From Shinella curvata (GTDB taxonomy: Bacteria; Pseudomonadota; Alphaproteobacteria; Rhizobiales; Rhizobiaceae): a stretch of 64,000 nucleotides of DNA. Shown one piece after another: positions 45,010-52,632 of the stretch (within the stretch, counting starts at the first letter, position 1; each line of letters starts with the position of its first letter). The stretch is from assembly GCF_022899935.1 (NCBI RefSeq), contig NZ_JALJCJ010000005.1, positions 62,001-126,000 on the forward strand. The letters run 5' to 3'. The position numbers and the translations under genes are program-made. Below the pieces are notes generated by a model, which was given only the letters and a program-made list of their open reading frames with translations, was not told where the DNA came from and searched no databases.

Positions 45010-45783
45010 TCAGCCGGACTTCGCCTTTGATTTGGCGGCGAGGAACTGCTCCATCATGCGGTTGGGCTCGCCGTCGCCATAGGCGATACGCTGATTGCGC
45101 ACGCCAGCCGCAAGCGCATCGCGGAAACGGGCCTCGGTGACTTCGCGGAAGCGCTGCTTGTTGAGCTTCATGGCAAGCCGCGGCTTGGCGGCAAGCTGCT
45201 CGCCGAGCGCCAAGGATGCGTCCAGCACCTCCTCGCGCGGGACGATCCGGTTGATGAGACCGATGGCGACACATTCCGCCGCATCCATCATGCGGCCGCT
45301 GAGGGTCAGGTCGGTGGTGCGCGCAAGCCCGATCATCTCCATCATGATCCAAGGGCCGGTCGTGCTGGCGATGCCGGAATTGATCTCCGGCTGCCCCATC
45401 TTCACGCCGTCATGGCCGATGCGGAAATCGCCGAGCAGGGTCACCTGGAAGGCCGAGCCTGCAGCCAGGCCGTTCAGCGCCATGATCAACGGCTTGGAGA
45501 GGCTGCGGATACGATCGTAGAGCCGCTCCCACTCGCCGATCCAGAGTTCGGCGCGGTCGGGGTCGAAGGTCTTAGTCTCGTTGAGATCCTGACCTGCACC
45601 AAAGGCGCGTTCGCCTGCGCCGGTCATGATGATCGCACCGACGGCAGCGTCCTCTTCGGCTGCCTCCAGCGCAGCCATGAGATCAAGGCGCATCGGGGAA
45701 TGCCAGGCATTGAGAACCTCGGGGCGGTTCAGCGTGATCACGCGGCAGGAGCCGCGCTGCTCTGTCAGAATGAAATTTGTCAT
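45010..45783 (-). CDS. Enoyl-CoA hydratase/isomerase (crotonase) family protein
   Basis: This is a 257-residue crotonase-fold protein. The oxyanion-hole segment AFGAGQDLNE and MGQPEINSG (Glu133, matching Glu164 of rat crotonase) are present. By ungapped reading, the position of rat Glu144 holds Gln113 (AAGSAFQVTLL), so a typical hydratase acid/base pair is incomplete. Possible starts are 45783 or 45792; both lie beside a tandem operator-like repeat. It is the first gene of the long catabolic operon, downstream of the IclR gene. Confidence 0.87.
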   Translation of the reverse strand: MTNFILTEQRGSCRVITLNRPEVLNAWHSPMRLDLMAALEAAEEDAAVGAIIMTGAGERAFGAGQDLNETKTFDPDRAELWIGEWERLYDRIRSLSKPLIMALNGLAAGSAFQVTLLGDFRIGHDGVKMGQPEINSGIASTTGPWIMMEMIGLARTTDLTLSGRMMDAAECVAIGLINRIVPREEVLDASLALGEQLAAKPRLAMKLNKQRFREVTEARFRDALAAGVRNQRIAYGDGEPNRMMEQFLAAKSKAKSG

Positions 45784-45793
45784 GCGATCCATC

Positions 45794-45830
45794 GTATCGT
45801 ATTGTGATACACAGTATCGTATTTCAATAC
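45794..45830. promoter_or_regulatory. Tandem 17-bp operator-like repeat upstream of the crotonase gene
   Basis: GTATCGTATTGTGATAC (45794-45810) and GTATCGTATTTCAATAC (45814-45830) form two near-identical copies on a 20-bp period. Each ends in a GTATT-type palindrome. They lie between the IclR gene and the operon start, so the IclR-family protein is the likely binder. Confidence 0.65.
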
Positions 45831-45861
45831 ATGAAATTGTCAACGGCATTTTTCACGGCAC

Positions 45862-45892
45862 AAAAAAACCTTCGCCGGCAGGCCGGCAAAGG
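45862..45892 (-). terminator. Rho-independent terminator of the IclR gene
   Basis: On the minus strand, CCTTTGCCGGC/GCCGGCGAAGG with a short loop is followed by TTTTTTTG. It lies between the IclR stop and the operon operator, so the regulator is transcribed separately. Confidence 0.88.
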
Positions 45893-45916
45893 CTCAAAAA
45901 TCGTCCTTTGAAAACG

Positions 45917-46726
45917 TCAGAAGGTGGAAGCGGCCTGCGAGATCGAGCGCGTGGCAGCAACGACGAGAGGCGCGAATGTCTCTTCCGCCTTTTCAGGCGT
46001 GTAACGCGCATTGGAAACACCGATATTGACCGCCGCGACGGGACGTCCGGTCTGATCGAGCACCGCGGCAGCGACCGAAAGGTCGCCCGGAAAGAATTCA
46101 CCCCAGGTCGTGGCATAGCCGGCACCGCGTGCGGCATCGAGCCGTTCGACCAGCCCGTCGACCGTATGCACCGTCTGCGGCGTGAAGGCCTGCAAGGGGG
46201 ACCGCTCGATGAGCGACAGGGCTTCCGCGGGCGGCAGGCGGGAAAGAATCGCCCGGCCGGGCGCGGTGCAGAAGGCAGGCATTCGCGTGCCGACGACGAC
46301 ATCGGTGTTGAGCATATGCCGGCTCATGAAACGGGCGGCGAAGACGATCTCCGTGCCGTCGGGCAGCGTCAGGTTGACGGCCTCCTCCGTCTCGCGGCTG
46401 AGATGGAGAAGATAGGGCATCGCCTGGTTGACCAGCGGGTTGGCAGTGATGAAATGGCGCGCCATTTCGAGGCTGCGCAGGCTGAGCTCGAACCGCTTGG
46501 TCACCGGGTCCTTTTGCAGGTAACCCAGTCTGTTCAGCGTATGGGTAAAGCGTTGTGCGGCGCTCTTGTCGAGGCCGACATTCGCACCGATCTGCGCAAG
46601 GCTGAGGCTCCTGTTGGTGCCGTCGAAAGCTTCCAGCACCCGAAACGCCTTTTCCACCGATCGCACCATCAGCGGATCGGTATCGTCAGCACTTTTCGGG
46701 TCATCAGAGGACAAGTTCGTCACCAT
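45917..46726 (-). CDS. IclR family transcriptional regulator
   Basis: This is a 269-residue protein. The N-terminal winged helix, about residues 20-85, contains LSLAQIGANVGLDKSAAQRF. The C-terminal IclR effector domain, about 100-260, contains GTRMPAFCTAPGRAILSRL. IclR proteins bind aromatic or aliphatic acids and control catabolic operons. Next to it lies the operon with the ligase and dehydrogenases. The effector is unknown. Confidence 0.92.
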   Translation of the reverse strand: MVTNLSSDDPKSADDTDPLMVRSVEKAFRVLEAFDGTNRSLSLAQIGANVGLDKSAAQRFTHTLNRLGYLQKDPVTKRFELSLRSLEMARHFITANPLVNQAMPYLLHLSRETEEAVNLTLPDGTEIVFAARFMSRHMLNTDVVVGTRMPAFCTAPGRAILSRLPPAEALSLIERSPLQAFTPQTVHTVDGLVERLDAARGAGYATTWGEFFPGDLSVAAAVLDQTGRPVAAVNIGVSNARYTPEKAEETFAPLVVAATRSISQAASTF

Positions 46727-47037
46727 GGCAATTGCTTCGCCGCGCCACGCAGGCGCCGTTACGGAACGTGTCTCGTTTAGCCCGGCCTCCCGATATCGGC
46801 AAGCCCGCCAGATTTCGCATGTCCATCGGGTAGGTCAAACGGGGTCCTTGAACAGCCGTTGGACACTCAGTCGGAATTGTATGCCATGTGCCGGCGCATC
46901 AGGGCGGGGACGATGGTGACGGAAGACGAATTCCGATGATTCTTACGATCCGAGCAATGGAAAAGTGTTTGCACGATCCGTCCACATGCCATTCGCCGCC
47001 GCCACAAGCACTTGACGCGCTCGGAATCATGGGTAAA

Positions 47038-47054
47038 AAATTCACGAAAATGAA
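47038..47054. promoter_or_regulatory. Candidate operator before the second ADC-family gene (motif copy 3)
   Basis: AAATTCACGAAAATGAA lies 56 nt upstream of the ATG at 47111, within the 384-bp divergent gap between the IclR gene and this gene. It matches the other two copies at 12 or more positions. Nothing else in the gap is recognised. Confidence 0.5.
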
Positions 47055-47110
47055 TTATTTCTGAATATTTTTCATTTCTACCCACTCCCTCTCATAAGAC
47101 CCGAGGCAGC

Positions 47111-47875
47111 ATGACCCGCATTCCGCTCCACAATGCCAACAACATGCCGCTCCAGGCACCGCTGATCCCCGACCCCTTCGTGCCCTATGAGTGCCCGGGC
47201 AACCGCAGCCTCAACGCCATATGCCAGGGCGATCCGGCGGTACTCGGCCAATATCTGGAGAACACGCCTTTCACGCTCGCCGGGGACCGGTTCCTGGTCT
47301 ATGTCTCGGACTTCACGAACTGCCGCAAGGCACCCTTTATGGATGCCGGCATCGTCATCCCGGTGCGCTTCGGAGACCGCGAAGGCGGCTATTTCCTGTT
47401 CGAATACGAGGACAATGACGCAGCCATCGCGGCAGGTCGCGATCTCTGGGGTTATCCGAAAAAATTCGGCACGATCGACCTCACCGAGCGTACGAACGGA
47501 GCGACGGCAAGCGTCGTCCGCCATGGCGTACCGCTGATCACCATCGATTGCACCTTCGACGGCACACAAGCCGAGCCGCTAAAGACAACGCCGCACCTCA
47601 ACATCCACATCCAGCCCGCACCCGACGGAAAGATCCTCAACAAGCGGGTGATCGCCCGCGACACCTCACCGGATTTCCAGATGACCTCCTGCCGCTGGGG
47701 CACGGCCGCGGTCTCGCTCGGCGCGCTCGCCACCGACCCGCTCTCTCCGCTCGGTCCGGTGCGGGTTCTGGCCGCCAACTATGTGATCGGCGATTTCTTC
47801 GCCACCGAACAGAACGGCTGGGGCAAAACCATCGCCGACCTGGTCACGAATGGCATTGCGGCAGAAGGCGCCTGA
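47111..47875 (+). CDS. Acetoacetate decarboxylase (ADC) family enzyme, second paralog
   Basis: This is a 254-residue ADC-fold protein. Lys117-Lys118 in LWGYPKKFGTI match the catalytic lysine pair. It shares the frame of the paralog at 40033, with a longer N terminus, and is far from identical, so the two probably have different substrates. GAGG stands just before the ATG. It is transcribed away from the IclR gene and toward the molybdenum hydroxylase genes, 357 bp later. Confidence 0.88.
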   Translation: MTRIPLHNANNMPLQAPLIPDPFVPYECPGNRSLNAICQGDPAVLGQYLENTPFTLAGDRFLVYVSDFTNCRKAPFMDAGIVIPVRFGDREGGYFLFEYEDNDAAIAAGRDLWGYPKKFGTIDLTERTNGATASVVRHGVPLITIDCTFDGTQAEPLKTTPHLNIHIQPAPDGKILNKRVIARDTSPDFQMTSCRWGTAAVSLGALATDPLSPLGPVRVLAANYVIGDFFATEQNGWGKTIADLVTNGIAAEGA

Positions 47876-48232
47876 TATGACCGAAGTCATAACGAACAAC
47901 GAACTGCTTCTGGGCACAAGCCGGTGCGCTCCTTGTGCCGACGGAAAACGACGCCTGGAAAACTCCGCTGAGAATGTCGGCAAACGCAGCGCATAATCGC
48001 GTTATCGAGTTTGCTTGCAAGGCGTGAGTTGGTATCGCCAGGACCAAGCCCAGACTGCACGCCGTCTTGGGACTTGCACCGGCCCCTCATCGGGACTGGG
48101 GACCCGGCTTGTGTCGAACCGGTGCTTCCAATAGCGTTGTCGGGCGGTTGCGACACCCCTATCGTCGCAGCATCGGTTATTGCGGGCTGCGATATTCGCT
48201 TCCGGCCCGACTTCATCACAAGGAGTATCCTT
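47876..48232. other. Intergenic region before the molybdenum hydroxylase operon
   Basis: No ORF here has a ribosome site or family-like sequence; the open frame that runs into the FAD-subunit gene from 48011 is not family-like. It must carry the hydroxylase promoter. No clear promoter or terminator is seen. Confidence 0.45.
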
Positions 48233-49093
48233 TTGCGCTATATTCGCCCAAGTTCGTTGGAGGATGCCGTTGGCCTGCTGGCTGAAGCGTCAGGCAAGGC
48301 CGCGATCCTGGCCGGCGGAAGCGATTTGCTGGTTAGAATGAAAGGCGGGTTCATCGAGCCTGACCTGATCATCGACATCAAAGCCATAGATGCCCTGGGA
48401 CGCATCACCGAAAGCGACGACTGTTTTGTCATCGGCGCTGCCGTACCGTGCGCCGTCCTGGGCGAGAATACAGCCCTCCGGCACGCCTGGCCCGGCGTGG
48501 TCGAGGGGGCCAAACTGATCGGCTCCAAGCAAGTGCAGGGGCGTTGCACCATCGTTGGAAACCTTTGCAACGCGTCTCCGGCGGCTGACAGCGTGCCCGC
48601 GCTTGTGGCAGCCGGCGCAAAGGCCGTCATCAAAGGCCCGGCCGGCTCTCGCACGATTGCTGTCGAAATGGTGCCGGTCGCTCCCGGCAAAACATCGCTT
48701 GCGCCCGGAGAGATCATCGAAGCCATTCTACTCGACAAGCGCCCGCCACATTCGGGCGACGCCTATCAACGGTTCACGCCGCGAACAGAGATGGACATCG
48801 CCGTCGTCAGTGCTGCGGTTAATCTCACCCTCGATGATCAGGGTGTGGTCGAGAAAGCGCGCGTCGCGCTCGGCGCTGCGGCACCGACCGTGCTTCTGGT
48901 CGAAGAGGCGGCCAATATCCTGATTGGTTCCCGCGTCGACGACAGCACGCTGGAGCGCCTTGCCGAGGTCTGTTCCGGCGCCTGTCGCCCCATAGACGAC
49001 AAGCGGGGCACCGTGGAATTCCGAAAGAAAGTCGCGGGCGTGCTGGCCAAGCGCGTCGCGCTGACCGCCTATCAACGTGCAGGACAAAAGTGA
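48233..49093 (+). CDS. Xanthine dehydrogenase family, FAD-binding subunit (CoxM-like)
   Basis: This is a 286-residue FAD subunit of a molybdenum hydroxylase. The FAD-binding segment ILAGGSDLLVRMKGG is at about residues 29-43, and the second motif is NASPAADSVPALVAAGA. The TTG start at 48233 has AAGGAG 7 nt upstream, and the protein then begins LRYIRPSSLEDAV, which fits the family. It overlaps the iron-sulfur subunit start by one base (TGATG). It passes electrons from the Mo centre via FeS to FAD. Confidence 0.9.
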   Translation: MRYIRPSSLEDAVGLLAEASGKAAILAGGSDLLVRMKGGFIEPDLIIDIKAIDALGRITESDDCFVIGAAVPCAVLGENTALRHAWPGVVEGAKLIGSKQVQGRCTIVGNLCNASPAADSVPALVAAGAKAVIKGPAGSRTIAVEMVPVAPGKTSLAPGEIIEAILLDKRPPHSGDAYQRFTPRTEMDIAVVSAAVNLTLDDQGVVEKARVALGAAAPTVLLVEEAANILIGSRVDDSTLERLAEVCSGACRPIDDKRGTVEFRKKVAGVLAKRVALTAYQRAGQK

Positions 49094-49569
49094 TGGCAGG
49101 TATTGCAGTTTCGACGACGATCAATGGCGATCATGCCGAGTTCCTCTGTCATCCCGACGAAACGCTGCTTGAAGTGCTGCGTGAACGCCTGGGCCTCATG
49201 GGCGTAAAGGAGGGGTGCGGCACGGGTGACTGCGGCGCCTGCAGCGTCATTCTCGACGACCGCCTGGTCTGTTCCTGTCTGGTGCTTGGGGCCGAGGCGG
49301 AAGGCCGTCAGATCGCTACTGTAGAGGGTATGGCGCAGGGCGACCGGCTTCACCCGCTGCAGCAGAAATTCCTTGAGCATGCCGCCTTGCAATGTGGGAT
49401 CTGTACTCCCGGATTTCTCATCGCCGCCAAGGATCTTCTGGCCAAGAACCCGGATCCGACCGAAGAGGAAATACGCTTCGGCCTTGCCGGAAATCTCTGT
49501 CGTTGCACCGGCTATGACAAAATCGTGCGCGCCGTTCAGGACGCCGCCAGCGTTATGAGAGGAGCATGA
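49093..49569 (+). CDS. (2Fe-2S)-binding subunit of a xanthine dehydrogenase family enzyme (CoxS-like)
   Basis: This is a 158-residue protein. The N-terminal plant-type ferredoxin has CGTGDCGACSV plus a later Cys (SCLVLG), and the C-terminal helical domain has CGICTPG and CRCTGY for the second cluster. All eight cysteines are visible. It sits between the FAD and Mo subunits and overlaps both genes, so it is a heterotrimeric enzyme. An in-frame GTG three bases earlier is less likely as start. Confidence 0.95.
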   Translation: MAGIAVSTTINGDHAEFLCHPDETLLEVLRERLGLMGVKEGCGTGDCGACSVILDDRLVCSCLVLGAEAEGRQIATVEGMAQGDRLHPLQQKFLEHAALQCGICTPGFLIAAKDLLAKNPDPTEEEIRFGLAGNLCRCTGYDKIVRAVQDAASVMRGA

Positions 49570-51824
49570 CCATGACTTTTGATCCCAGCCACGCGGCACG
49601 CAGCTTCTCCTCCGTTGGCACGCGCCCGATCCGGCCTGATGGCGTCGACAAGGTGACGGGCCGTGCGCGCTACGGTGCCGATTTCAACATGCCCGGCCAG
49701 TTGATTGGACGGATTTTGCGCAGCCCGCACGCCCACGCCGTAATTCGCAAGATCGACACGTCGAAGGCCGAGCAATTTCCTGGCGTAAAGGCTGTGGTGA
49801 CGGCGGCGGATCTGCCCGACCTCACCGACGGCGACACGTCGATGTATGACATTCTCGACAACTGCATGGCACGCAACAAGGCGCTCTACGACGGGCATGC
49901 CGTGGCCGCTGTGGCGGCGATCGACGCGCGCACCGCCAAGCAGGCGCTCAAGCTCATCGACGTCGAATACGAACTCCTGCCACACGTCACCGACGTCGAC
50001 CAGGCATTTGCCGCGGATGCTCCCCTCATCAACGAGACGATCTTCACGACCGGCGTTGATCCGAAGCCGGATCGCGCGTCGAATGTTTCGATGCGCAGCC
50101 AGTTCGGGCATGGCGACGTCGATGCCGGCATGGCAGAGGCGGATTTCGTGGTCGCACGGACGTTCAAGACCGAACAGACCCATCAGGGCTATATCGAACC
50201 TCATGCCTGCGTGGCCAATGTCAGTTCGGATGGCACGGCGGATCTCTGGGTCTGCACGCAGGGCCATTTCGTCTATCGCCAGCATTGCGCACAATTGCTC
50301 GGCCTGGAAGCCTCCAGGCTGCGCGTGACGTCGTCGGAAATCGGCGGCGGCTTCGGCGGCAAGACGCATGTCTGGGCTGAACCGGTCGCGCTCGCGCTTT
50401 CGCGCAAGGCCGGCAGGCCGGTCAAGCTGGTCATGACGCGTGACGAGGTGTTTCGTGCAACCGGCCCGACCAGCGCCACATCGATCGACGTGAAAATCGG
50501 CGCGATGAAGGACGGAACGATCATCGCCGCCGATGCGACGCTTCGCTATTCGTGCGGCCCCTATGCGGGATCATGGGCCGAAGTCGGCGCCATGACCGCA
50601 TTCGCTTGTTACAAGCTCGAAAATGTCCGGACCGTCGGTTACGAGGTCCTGGTGAACCGACCCAAAACCGCTGCGTACCGCGCGCCTTCGGCACCGATGG
50701 CGGCGTTTGCCGTGGAAAGCGCCATCGACGAACTGGCCAAAAAGGTCGGCATGGATGCCGTGGACTTCCGTATCAAGAACGCCGCGCAGGAAGGCACCAA
50801 GGCATCGTACGGTCCGGTCTATGGCCCGATCGGCATTGGCCCGACATTGGAAGCCGTGAAAAATCATCCCCACATGAAAGCGTCCCTCGGCAAGAATCAG
50901 GGGCGCGGCATGGCCTGCGGCTTCTGGTTCAACTTCGGGGGCCAGACATGCACCGATCTGAATATCGGCATGGACGGCACGGTCTCGCTGGCTGTCGGGA
51001 CGGTGGATGTGGGTGGTTCGCGCGCGTCGCTCTCGCTGGTGGCAGCCGAAGAGCTCGGGATCGACTACGCACAGGTCAGAGCCGTGATCGCCGATACATC
51101 AAGCCTCGGCTATAACGACATGACCGACGGCAGCCGCGGCACCTTCTCGTCCTCGATGGCCACCATTTCCGCCGCCCGCAACGCCATCAAAATCCTCCGC
51201 GCCCGCGCGGCGCAGATGTGGGACATACCGGTTGAGGACGTGACTTGGGAAAAGGGCCACGCCGTCGCCAAGGGTGAAACACACGGAAACCTTCCCAATC
51301 TGTCTTTGAAGGAGATCGCGGCAGCATCAGGAACCACGGGCGGCCCGATTGCCGGTCATAGCGAAATCGTGGCGGACGGCGCCGGCGTCTCCTTCGCGAC
51401 CCATATCTGCGACATCGAGGTCGATCCCGAAACCGGAGCCACCAAGGTCCTGCGCTACACCGTGGTGCAGGACGCCGGCAAGGCCGTGCATCCCACCTAT
51501 GTCGAGGGACAGTATCAAGGGGGTGCCGCGCAGGGCATCGGCTGGGCGCTCAACGAGGAATATATCTACGGCAAGGATGGCCGGCTGCAGAATGCTGGTT
51601 TTCTCGACTACCGCATCCCCGTCTGCTCGGATCTGCCCATGATCGACACTCAGATCCTGGAGATACCAAACCCCAATCACCCCTATGGGGTTCGCGGCGT
51701 CGGGGAAACGTCCATCGTTCCCCCGCTTGCCGCAGTGGCCAATGCGGTTTCCAATGCGGTGGGTGTGCGAATGCAGCATATCCCCATGTCGCCGCCGCGA
51801 ATCCTGGCGGCGCTGGAGGCATAA
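49566..51824 (+). CDS. Xanthine dehydrogenase family, molybdopterin-binding subunit (CoxL-like)
   Basis: This is a 752-residue protein. Key segments are GGGFGGKTHVWAEPVALAL (about residues 258-276) and TAAYRAPSAPMAAFAVES, and near the end GVRGVGETSIVPPL, where the Glu is the conserved catalytic base. The lack of the CODH motif AYRCSFR excludes a true carbon monoxide dehydrogenase. Hydroxylation of an aromatic N-heterocycle, aldehyde or purine is possible. The start at 49566 overlaps the FeS gene (ATGA). Confidence 0.92.
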   Translation: MTMTFDPSHAARSFSSVGTRPIRPDGVDKVTGRARYGADFNMPGQLIGRILRSPHAHAVIRKIDTSKAEQFPGVKAVVTAADLPDLTDGDTSMYDILDNCMARNKALYDGHAVAAVAAIDARTAKQALKLIDVEYELLPHVTDVDQAFAADAPLINETIFTTGVDPKPDRASNVSMRSQFGHGDVDAGMAEADFVVARTFKTEQTHQGYIEPHACVANVSSDGTADLWVCTQGHFVYRQHCAQLLGLEASRLRVTSSEIGGGFGGKTHVWAEPVALALSRKAGRPVKLVMTRDEVFRATGPTSATSIDVKIGAMKDGTIIAADATLRYSCGPYAGSWAEVGAMTAFACYKLENVRTVGYEVLVNRPKTAAYRAPSAPMAAFAVESAIDELAKKVGMDAVDFRIKNAAQEGTKASYGPVYGPIGIGPTLEAVKNHPHMKASLGKNQGRGMACGFWFNFGGQTCTDLNIGMDGTVSLAVGTVDVGGSRASLSLVAAEELGIDYAQVRAVIADTSSLGYNDMTDGSRGTFSSSMATISAARNAIKILRARAAQMWDIPVEDVTWEKGHAVAKGETHGNLPNLSLKEIAAASGTTGGPIAGHSEIVADGAGVSFATHICDIEVDPETGATKVLRYTVVQDAGKAVHPTYVEGQYQGGAAQGIGWALNEEYIYGKDGRLQNAGFLDYRIPVCSDLPMIDTQILEIPNPNHPYGVRGVGETSIVPPLAAVANAVSNAVGVRMQHIPMSPPRILAALEA

Positions 51825-51833
51825 GGAGGTCCG

Positions 51834-52079
51834 ATGGTCGAAGTGACGCTCTGGGGTGCGCTCGCAGCGGCGGCCGAGGGCAACAGCAAGGTCGAGGTCG
51901 AGGCAAAAAACATCAGGGAACTGTTCAAGAAGTTGAGTGAACGGTTCCCTGGGCTCACGCCATTGATGGATCGCGGGATTGCGGTGGCGATAGACGGAAC
52001 GATCTACCGCGACACGTGGTCGAAGGAACTACCAGCGGGAGCGGAAATCTATCTTCTGCCGAGGCTCGCCGGCGGCTAG
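51834..52079 (+). CDS. MoaD/ThiS-like sulfur carrier protein
   Basis: This is an 81-residue beta-grasp protein ending in Gly-Gly (LLPRLAGG), the hallmark of sulfur carriers used in molybdopterin or thiamin biosynthesis. GGAGG lies 4 nt before the ATG, 9 bp after the Mo-subunit stop. Association with the hydroxylase genes suggests a dedicated supply or maturation factor for its cofactor. That is inference. Confidence 0.85.
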   Translation: MVEVTLWGALAAAAEGNSKVEVEAKNIRELFKKLSERFPGLTPLMDRGIAVAIDGTIYRDTWSKELPAGAEIYLLPRLAGG

Positions 52080-52576
52080 CGCAGACAGCCGATTGCGTCG
52101 GTGGAAACGTTGCAGCGTTCTGGAACGTACCGCGGTTCCGTTGAACGCATAGGTCGTTCATGGCTCCTCAGACATACGCACAGTGCGCGCCTTCACCATT
52201 GGCGACTCTAGCCGGGCGAAGCGCGTGGCAGATCGCGGCCCCATTGGACAAGACCTCGCCGCAGCTGCAATTCTCCAGGCGAGTAGAACCCATATGCTTT
52301 TTCACGCAGGCGAGACCATGCAATTGATGTGTTGCTGGTCCGCATTCCCTCACTCGTCGCAGGTGGCGTAAAAAGGCAGGCGGTGAAAACCGCTACAAAC
52401 CTCCTCGCGGTCAATGGCTTAGCCGATTGCACCTGCCTTGAAGTTCGGCAGACGCCTGCGCAGAACAAGCCGCCGTCGGCCAACGTGCCGACCTGATCGA
52501 GCCTCTTCACCCCGCCCTGCCGATCACGCCGTCGCGCGCCCTCGCCCTCTCAAAAAGCCTTTTCCAGAATAGCCAA

Positions 52577-52605
52577 TTGACAAGGATGGAAGCTCTCGCA
52601 TAGCT
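52577..52605 (+). promoter_or_regulatory. Putative sigma-70-type promoter of the permease/nitrilase operon
   Basis: TTGACA (52577-52582), a 17-nt spacer and ATAGCT (52600-52605) form a good promoter match. It is followed at once by an 18-bp palindrome and the ribosome site. Confidence 0.55.
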
Positions 52606-52606
52606 T

Positions 52607-52624
52607 CCCTATCAAATGATAGGG
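52607..52624. promoter_or_regulatory. 18-bp palindrome, candidate TetR operator
   Basis: CCCTATCAAATGATAGGG is a perfect 8-bp inverted repeat with a 2-bp centre. It covers the region between the -10 box and the ATG and overlaps the Shine-Dalgarno AGGGAG. The operon's own TetR gene (55399) is the natural binder. Confidence 0.6.
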
Positions 52625-52632
52625 AGCAAAAA

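Larger units (their letters stand above)
52080..52632. other. Intergenic region between the MoaD-like and permease genes
   Basis: An imperfect inverted repeat (GCGTTCTGGAAC at 52115-52126 against GGTTCCGTTGAACGC at 52134-52148) follows the MoaD-like gene and could be a weak terminator. The right end carries the permease promoter. No credible ORF is seen. Confidence 0.45.

Noticed and set aside
40815-45783. The ligase/crotonase/aldehyde dehydrogenase set as a ferulate-to-vanillate pathway
   Set aside because: The crotonase lacks the sequence features I expect of feruloyl-CoA hydratase-lyase, the order and extra SDR and ADC-family genes do not fit, and the aldehyde dehydrogenase is closer to the succinate-semialdehyde branch.
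49566-51824. Carbon monoxide dehydrogenase
   Set aside because: The AYRCSFR active-site motif is absent; AYRAPSAP is present instead, so it is another member of the molybdenum hydroxylase family.
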